Shown here: piece after piece, positions 5,327 to 9,909 of the stretch
Layout of the letters: each line of letters opens with the position of its first letter
Numbering within the stretch: the first letter of the stretch is position 1
Source of the DNA: Bifidobacterium breve
GTDB lineage: Bacteria; Actinomycetota; Actinomycetes; UBA12327
DNA length: 9,909 nt
Assembly: GCA_943332445.1 (NCBI GenBank)
Contig: CALQPL010000020.1
Coordinates: forward strand, 1-9,909
Direction: 5' to 3'
Made by a program: the position numbers and the translations under genes
Notes under the pieces: generated by a model
Seen by the model: the letters and a program-made list of their open reading frames with translations, nothing else
The model's database searches: none
Told to the model about the DNA's origin: nothing

Positions 5327-7408
5327 CTAGCTCTTCTTACTTAGCGTCATCGACTGAGCCGTTCCCCCGCCATTTCCGCTGAACCGGTAGGTCAACGAGG
5401 TGGGGTTGGGCGCGGCCTTGCCGGAGAGCGCGGATGCGGAGTACTTGACGCCGATCCAGTAGTTGCCCGCGGCGAGGCCGGACACCGTGAGGGCACCGGT
5501 CGACGAATTCCAGGTCAACTTCCAGCCCTTGGCCACGGTTGTCGTGCCGGCCTTGTAGATGTTCGAGCCGGAGGATGTGAACTGCAGCAGGTAGGACGAC
5601 CCGGCGGACGACGTTTCCGAGACCAGTGCCTGAGAACCCGTGCCCGAGCTGGTGAAGTTCGTCCAGTAGTAGATCACGCCCGGGTTCACACCATTGATGG
5701 TCGTCTTGCACCTGGACGTCTGCACGCTGTAGTAGGCGTTGGTCAGAGGCGTCGCGGTCCCGTCGATGAATACCGACTTCACGGTCTGGTCGGTGTGGGT
5801 GATGATGGACGTGGGGAAGACCACGATCGCCGTGAACGTCGGGGTGCAGGTGACGTCGCCAGTGATGTTAGACAGTGTCATCGGGTTGTTCGTGGAGCCC
5901 GACATGCTGCCGCCCGTGCAGGACCAGCTCGTGAACGTGTAGCCGGTGGCCGGGGTGGCGGTCAGAACCGACGAGCCACCGGAGGTGATGCCCGAGGTAA
6001 CGGTCGCCGAGCTGGTGCCACCAGTCGCCGGGTCGTTCAGCGTCAACGAGTAGGTCGGGTTCGCCGTGAACGTCGGGGTGCAGGTGACGTCGCCAGTGAT
6101 GTTCGACAGCGTCATCGGGTTGTCCGTGGAGCCCGACATGCTGCCGCCCGTGCAAGACCAGCTCGTGAACGTGTAGCCGGTGGCCGGGGTGGCGGTCAGA
6201 ACCGACGAGCCACCGGAGGTGATGCCCGAGGTAACGGTCGCCGAGCTGGTGCCACCAGTCGCCGGGTCGTTCAGCGTCAACGAGTAGGTCGACGCGACTG
6301 GAGCCGTGCCGAGCATGACCCGGTTTGCCGTTCCAGAAGCGGCGACTGCAACGAAGCGGCTATCTCCGTATGTGATGGCGAACCACTGGTTGTCGACGGC
6401 GGATGCGCCCATGGTCCAGTTGATGCCGTCAGGGCTCGTCATCACGCGGTTCCCGATGCCGTCGACGGACACTGCCGCGAACTGTCCCCCTCCGAACGTG
6501 ACGGCGGGGAAGGTGTTGGCCACTGGGGTGCTACGGGTGGTCCACGAGAATCCGTCCGAGCTCGTCATCACGCGGTTGGTGCCGCTGGCCGCCACAGCGA
6601 CGTAGACACCGTTTCCGTAGGTGACGGAGTACCACTGGTTGTCGGCGGGGGACGTGCCCAACGTCCAGTTGATACCGTCCGTACTGGTCATCACGCGGTT
6701 GCCGGTGCCGCTGGTAGCAACCGCGACGAAGAGACCGTTGGCGTACGTGACGGATCGCCATGCCGGCTCAGTTCCAGCACCCGGAACGGGCGTCGTGCGG
6801 CTGGTCCACGTGACACCATCGGGACTGGTCATGACTCGGTTCCCGGTGCCGATCTGGGCCACCGCAACGAACAGGCCGTTCCCGTACGTGACGGAGGTCC
6901 ATCCCGGCTCGAACCCCGCTCCAGGAATCGGAGTCGTTCGGCTAGTCCAGTTGATGCCGTCCGTGCTCGTCATAGCGCGATTGCCCGTGCCAGAGCTTGC
7001 AACGGCGACGAAGAGACCGTTCTGGACGGTGGCATTCGGATTCGAGGAATCCTTAGCGAAGGTCACGCCGTACCAAGTGTTGTCAGCAGCGGAGCTACGA
7101 CTCGTCCACGTGACGCCGTCTGGGCTCGTCATAACGCGGTTGCCCGTGCCCGAGATCGCAACGGCCACGAAGAGGCCGTTACCGTAAGTGGCGCTATACC
7201 AGTTGTTGTCTGCCGCGGAGGTCTGGCTGGTCCACGTCAAACTGGCTGCTGCAGCGGCCGGCGTTGCTGCGCTGAGCAGCCCGGCAAAGACGAGTGAAAG
7301 GACCAGAGTCAGCAGGGTGATAACCCGCCCCGGTCGCGCTTTGGTTGAGCTCGATCGTGATGCCGCGCCATGTGCATGAGCACGGTCGACAGGTGCCTGC
7401 AAGGACAT
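5327..7408 (-). CDS. Large secreted protein: seven-repeat propeller plus two InlB-B-like repeats
   Basis: The product has 693 residues from the ATG at 7408, with TGGGGA 5 nt upstream; longer in-frame starts would run back into the kinase gene and lack this site. Residues 1-27 are polar and basic (ending KARPGR), then a hydrophobic core VITLLTLVLSLVFAGLL and an Ala-rich cleavage region (TPAAAAA-SL, about 50-56) form a Sec signal peptide with a long n-region. Residues 57-366 hold seven units of about 40-53 residues with the pattern WT......W..VTYGNGLFVAVA and SGTGNRVMTS.DG, their WT motifs beginning at W59, 101, 154, 201, 248, 289 and 331; seven units suggest a seven-bladed beta-propeller. Residues 374-527 are two InlB-B-like repeats, each with a Cys pair (C419/C443, C497/C521) that could form disulfides. 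Residues 528-693 are an unrecognised Ser/Thr/Gly-rich domain. No LPXTG or C-terminal anchor helix is seen, so it is probably released or loosely wall-associated. A binding or surface role is inferred; no catalytic residues are recognised. Confidence 0.85.
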   Translation of the reverse strand: MSLQAPVDRAHAHGAASRSSSTKARPGRVITLLTLVLSLVFAGLLSAATPAAAAASLTWTSQTSAADNNWYSATYGNGLFVAVAISGTGNRVMTSPDGVTWTSRSSAADNTWYGVTFAKDSSNPNATVQNGLFVAVASSGTGNRAMTSTDGINWTSRTTPIPGAGFEPGWTSVTYGNGLFVAVAQIGTGNRVMTSPDGVTWTSRTTPVPGAGTEPAWRSVTYANGLFVAVATSGTGNRVMTSTDGINWTLGTSPADNQWYSVTYGNGVYVAVAASGTNRVMTSSDGFSWTTRSTPVANTFPAVTFGGGQFAAVSVDGIGNRVMTSPDGINWTMGASAVDNQWFAITYGDSRFVAVAASGTANRVMLGTAPVASTYSLTLNDPATGGTSSATVTSGITSGGSSVLTATPATGYTFTSWSCTGGSMSGSTDNPMTLSNITGDVTCTPTFTANPTYSLTLNDPATGGTSSATVTSGITSGGSSVLTATPATGYTFTSWSCTGGSMSGSTNNPMTLSNITGDVTCTPTFTAIVVFPTSIITHTDQTVKSVFIDGTATPLTNAYYSVQTSRCKTTINGVNPGVIYYWTNFTSSGTGSQALVSETSSAGSSYLLQFTSSGSNIYKAGTTTVAKGWKLTWNSSTGALTVSGLAAGNYWIGVKYSASALSGKAAPNPTSLTYRFSGNGGGTAQSMTLSKKS
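5829..6057. repeat. Direct repeat copy A of 234-bp period (InlB-B-like module)
   Basis: The same stretch recurs 234 bp (78 codons) later at 6063-6291. I count about four base differences over 229 bp, clustered near the left end (around 5871-5923); the remainder is identical. Such identity, beyond what protein constraint requires, indicates a recent duplication or ongoing gene conversion. It encodes the second (C-terminal) of the two InlB-B-like repeats of the secreted protein. Confidence 0.9.
6063..6291. repeat. Direct repeat copy B of 234-bp period (InlB-B-like module)
   Basis: Partner of the copy at 5829-6057 and encoding the first InlB-B-like repeat. The two proteins differ at one visible residue (SGSTDNPM against SGSTNNPM). 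Slippage or unequal exchange between the copies would add or remove 78 residues in frame. Confidence 0.9.
6311..7240 (-). repeat. Seven tandem propeller-type repeats
   Basis: Seven in-frame units encode residues 57-366 of the secreted protein. The conserved core is GNGLFVAVA followed by TGNRVMTS.DG.(T/N)WT. Units 2, 3 and 4 carry insertions (e.g. FAKDSSNPNATVQ in unit 2; PGAGFEP and PGAGTEP in units 3 and 4), so they pair as loop variants. The last unit ends NRVMLGTAP and leads into the next domain. DNA identity is lower than in the InlB-like pair, so these are older duplications. Confidence 0.85.
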
Positions 7409-7493
7409 GTGAATCCCCAATACATCTCGGAGTAAACGCCCCCATGGACGCGTTGCGGAGACTACGCCGGGACCTTCTGCGGACCTCGTGATT

Positions 7494-7524
7494 TCAGGGG
7501 AAACCCTTGAGGGTTTTCCCCTGA
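7494..7524 (-). terminator. Stem-loop terminator after the histidine kinase gene
   Basis: TCAGGGGAAACCC (7494-7506) pairs with GGGTTTTCCCCTGA (7511-7524) with one bulged base and a 4-nt loop TTGA. It lies 15 bp beyond the kinase stop codon. There is a short T-rich run within the stem but no long U tract afterwards. It separates the two-component operon from the secreted-protein gene, implying that the latter has its own promoter in 7409-7493; no convincing -35/-10 pair was recognised there. Confidence 0.7.
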
Positions 7525-7539
7525 CGGTGGGACATTGCG

Positions 7540-9288
7540 CTAATCGGTCATCGCTGATGCCGCACAGGTGAGGAACGCAGTCGTCACCATGGACTCCCCC
7601 ATCCGAACGCGGCTCCACGTGATCGTCGATTCGTCGAGAAGGCGCGAACCCATACCCGTCAAAGTCGTTTCAGTGATTGACTGGCCATTATCCGAAACGA
7701 TCAGAGAGACCGTTCGCTGGTCTTCCAAACAGACGTGGATGGTGATGTCGGTGGCCCTGCCGTGCTTGACACTGTTGAAGATGAGCTCGGGGATGACGTC
7801 ATTCAGCGTCGTGAGGCACAGGGGATCCGTGGTCAGCATGGCGACCGCCTCGGGATCGACGTCCATCGAGATGTTCGCCAGTACCCCCCATGTTGCCTGC
7901 ACCTTGATGAGCAGGACGTCCAGGGGGCTGGGTCGGACGTTTTGCAGGTCTAGGCCCGCGACGACGCTGACGACGCGAGCGTGGACGTCTCGGACCTGGT
8001 CGTCGGTCAGCGTGCCGGCGTTCACAGAAGCAGTGATATCGAGGATTCCGGCCGCCAACGAGGCCTGGACCTGCCCGTGCACGGCATGCGCGAGGGCTCG
8101 TCGACGTTGGCGGTGCAGTTCGCGCGAGCGGGCGATTTGCCACTGCAGGTCAAGGGTCGTGGCAAGGAGGTCTGCTTCCGATGCCTTGGCCTGGTGCTGC
8201 GCAGCCACGGCGAAACCCGAGACGAAGACCACCAGCAGCGTGAAGATCGGCCCTAGGGAGACGAACCGGAACGGCTTCGGTCCGCCCAATGTGAACGGCA
8301 GCAGACCCAGGGCCAGTACGAGCCCACACAGGATGCACAGAATAACGAACGAGGCGATGCGTCTGGCGCCCCGGGCCTCGCCGATGATCCGCACAGCTCC
8401 GTTGCGCAGCAGGGCGAACATCGGCCACGCGAAGCAGAATGACACGAGCACGAACTCCAGGGCCATCAGCCAGCCGGTACGCACGATGTTCATCGGCAAG
8501 GCGACGATGTTGAGGATGACGACTGTCCAGAACGGACTCAGCAACCGCGGAGTCATGCCCTCGACAGCGGCGGCCTTCCAGTTGATCCGCTCCTGAACCG
8601 CCGGCAGGGGGTCTGGCGGCACCCACACCTGCGTCTGCGACTCCAACTGCCGGCTCAGTGGCCGCACGATGTCCTCGAGCGTCGAGGTCAACACCGGGAG
8701 CGTGTGCTGCGGATCGCCGGATGCGGCCGGCCCGAGCCCGTCGAGGATTCGCGCCCGCACCACCTCGGTGGACTCCACGTCGAGGTTGGTAAGGCTCTGC
8801 CTCGCCTGCACGTCGAGGGCGTGAAGCCGGTCGCGTTCCCGCCTCAGCCCGTCGAGGCGCTCATAGTGCAGGCGGATTGCCGATGCGGCCAGCCACAGCG
8901 CCACGCCAAATACCGTCACATGGACGAGCGTCACCGCCGCCCAAAACAGAACGAGTGGTCGCGCATCCAGGTCGAACTTTAGGCGGGACCAGCCCAGGAG
9001 CATGCCCGCCAGCAGCGCCCCAATGGGCAGGCACAGCAGCAGGACGATCCGCATTGCCGACTCACGCAGGTGCGATCGCAGCGTTAGGTAGACGACACCG
9101 AGGAAGGCGAACACGACCCCGGCGGCAAGTACATTCGCCAACACCTTGAGCGGGAGGTTGCCGCCTTGCGCTTGGTAGGGCGAGGCGAGCACGCTCAGGC
9201 CGAACTCCAGTATGACCCCGAGAATCACCATTGGGGCGAACAGAGCCGCGGGCTGCAGCGTCGTCAGCCACCTGCGCAAGACGTTCAC
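7540..9288 (-). CDS. Eight-helix membrane sensor histidine kinase (HisKA_3-like, HATPase_c)
   Basis: The product has 582 residues from a GTG whose first three bases are shared with the response-regulator stop (GTGA overlap), so translation is coupled. Two groups of four hydrophobic helices are visible: about 12-34, 49-71, 79-100 and 113-136, then 252-268, 271-294, 312-334 and 343-363. Between them (about 140-250) is a charged, coiled-coil-rich cytoplasmic segment. The dimerisation and phosphoacceptor helix reads RRALAHAVHGQVQASLAAGI, with H404 the likely phosphorylated His in the NarL/LuxR-type 'LHG.VQ' variant. The ATPase domain has the N box ELIFNSVKHG (501-510), DNG (533-535) and GMGSRL (545-550). 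It should sense a membrane or periplasmic signal and phosphorylate the adjacent LuxR-type regulator. The ATPase C-terminus is short. It ends 131 bp before the secreted-protein gene, on the same strand. Confidence 0.88.
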   Translation of the reverse strand: MNVLRRWLTTLQPAALFAPMVILGVILEFGLSVLASPYQAQGGNLPLKVLANVLAAGVVFAFLGVVYLTLRSHLRESAMRIVLLLCLPIGALLAGMLLGWSRLKFDLDARPLVLFWAAVTLVHVTVFGVALWLAASAIRLHYERLDGLRRERDRLHALDVQARQSLTNLDVESTEVVRARILDGLGPAASGDPQHTLPVLTSTLEDIVRPLSRQLESQTQVWVPPDPLPAVQERINWKAAAVEGMTPRLLSPFWTVVILNIVALPMNIVRTGWLMALEFVLVSFCFAWPMFALLRNGAVRIIGEARGARRIASFVILCILCGLVLALGLLPFTLGGPKPFRFVSLGPIFTLLVVFVSGFAVAAQHQAKASEADLLATTLDLQWQIARSRELHRQRRRALAHAVHGQVQASLAAGILDITASVNAGTLTDDQVRDVHARVVSVVAGLDLQNVRPSPLDVLLIKVQATWGVLANISMDVDPEAVAMLTTDPLCLTTLNDVIPELIFNSVKHGRATDITIHVCLEDQRTVSLIVSDNGQSITETTLTGMGSRLLDESTITWSRVRMGESMVTTAFLTCAASAMTD

Positions 9289-9909
9289 GGCAGCGCCTTC
9301 AGGTCCCGCCCTGGGCCGGGAACCCCCACTGCGAGGTAGAAGCGCTTGGTGGCCTCCACGCGGGCATTCACCTCCGCAGACTTGTCGATACCCAGGTCAC
9401 GGTAGACGGTCTCGATCCATCGCTCGACGGACTTCACGCTCAACCCGCAACGGCGCGCGATCTCGGTGTTGGTGCATGCCTCTGCCAGCAGTCGCCACAC
9501 AATCTGCGCCTGCTCGGGCAACGCATCGACATCCCCCGGCTTGGCCGAATCGTGGCGCACTTCGCTCGCTCGATCCGCAAATACCGCCTCGATCGCATCG
9601 ACGAGGTACTGCGTGTCGTGGACCATGTGCTTGCGAAGGAAGCCGGCACCCTCGGGCACCTGCAGGCCCTCTGCGACGGCGGATGTTGCATCGGGGTACC
9701 GCGTGAGGATAAGGATGGCGATGTCCGGACGGCTCATATGCAGCATGTGGGCCAGGTGAAGGCCAGTGGGTCCGTTGCCGAGCGCGATGTCCAGCACCGC
9801 CATGTCCGGGTCGAAAGTCTCGATCAACTCGCGAGCCGACTCCACGTCCCGCGCGCTCGCGACCTCGAATCCGGCAGAAAGGAGGGCATCAACCACGAGG
9901 GACGCCAGC
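9285..9909 (-). CDS. LuxR/NarL-type response regulator (5' end outside window)
   Basis: The reading frame stays open to the window edge (LASL precedes the first internal GTG at 9896), so the N-terminal strand and acidic pocket of the receiver are missing. Counting from that GTG, the phosphorylated Asp is D36 in MAVLDIALGNG, the switch Thr is T65 in ILTRYPDA, and the conserved Lys is K89 in GFLRKHM. The C-terminal output domain at about 125-190 is a LuxR-type helix-turn-helix: LPEQAQIVWRLLAEACTNTE, then IARRCGLSVKSVERWIETVY. The overlapping kinase gene downstream is its cognate partner. It should bind DNA as a dimer when phosphorylated. Possible targets are its own operon and the secreted-protein gene, which is an inference from position. 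Spacing and family length are normal. Confidence 0.88.
   Translation of the reverse strand, partial: LASLVVDALLSAGFEVASARDVESARELIETFDPDMAVLDIALGNGPTGLHLAHMLHMSRPDIAILILTRYPDATSAVAEGLQVPEGAGFLRKHMVHDTQYLVDAIEAVFADRASEVRHDSAKPGDVDALPEQAQIVWRLLAEACTNTEIARRCGLSVKSVERWIETVYRDLGIDKSAEVNARVEATKRFYLAVGVPGPGRDLKALP

Noticed and set aside
5829..6291. CRISPR-like or mobile-element repeat
   Set aside because: The two long tandem copies are in frame inside a coding region and encode a protein module; there are no spacers, terminal inverted repeats or transposase.
5795..7297. Long plus-strand open frame of about 500 codons
   Set aside because: It is antisense to the repeat protein gene and its translation is a low-complexity Arg/Gly/Val/Ala string (RRERRGAGDVASDVRQ), produced by the codon bias of the real minus-strand gene.
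7409..7618. 70-residue N-terminal extension of the secreted protein
   Set aside because: It overlaps the kinase 3' end and the terminator hairpin at 7494-7524, has no signal-peptide logic, and the ATG at 7408 has a good ribosome site with the signal peptide following.
7568..8596. Plus-strand open frame of about 342 codons
   Set aside because: It lies antisense to the histidine kinase gene, its product has no recognisable domain and it is rich in Arg/Thr/Ser; the minus strand carries clear kinase motifs.

Overview
The window looks like chromosome of an actinobacterium (Actinomycetota). The support is an actinobacterial-type SHOCT protein (Ala-rich linker, N-terminus MGLVRVAARTAV) paired with a DUF6325 protein, a LuxR-type response regulator with an eight-helix 'HGQVQ' histidine kinase, GTG starts and moderately high GC. 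Genus cannot be read from the sequence alone. I see no tRNA, rRNA, IS element, CRISPR array or phage gene.

Left part (1-2348, plus strand): the 3' end of an OpgC-like multi-pass membrane protein overlaps by a few bases a VOC/glyoxalase-fold metalloprotein. After about 100 bp comes a diguanylate cyclase with an N-terminal Cys4 zinc ribbon resembling the Lar restriction-alleviation family, then a PAS domain, a coiled coil and a GGEEF domain with an inhibitory site. The Lar-like fusion is the most unusual architecture here.

Middle part (2345-4878, minus strand): a YeeZ-like NAD(P)-binding epimerase-fold protein whose stop overlaps that of the cyclase gene, a DUF6325-SHOCT two-gene operon with a perfect 7-3-7 inverted repeat upstream, and a classical SDR oxidoreductase. 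A U-tract hairpin lies just upstream of the SDR gene, preceded by about 310 bp (4959-5272) without a convincing gene. It may hold a gene remnant or a small RNA.

Right part (5273-9909, minus strand): a large secreted protein (signal peptide, seven WT...GNRVMTS.DG repeats suggesting a seven-bladed propeller, two almost identical 78-residue InlB-B-like repeats, an unrecognised C-terminal domain), bracketed by two strong stem-loops. Upstream of it is a two-component operon, response regulator then kinase, with a 4-bp GTGA overlap; the regulator runs off the window. The kinase/regulator pair is the obvious candidate regulator of the secreted protein, but only its position suggests this. Sampled lines here tend to be richer in GC than those on the left, so the gene-poor gap could be an old junction.
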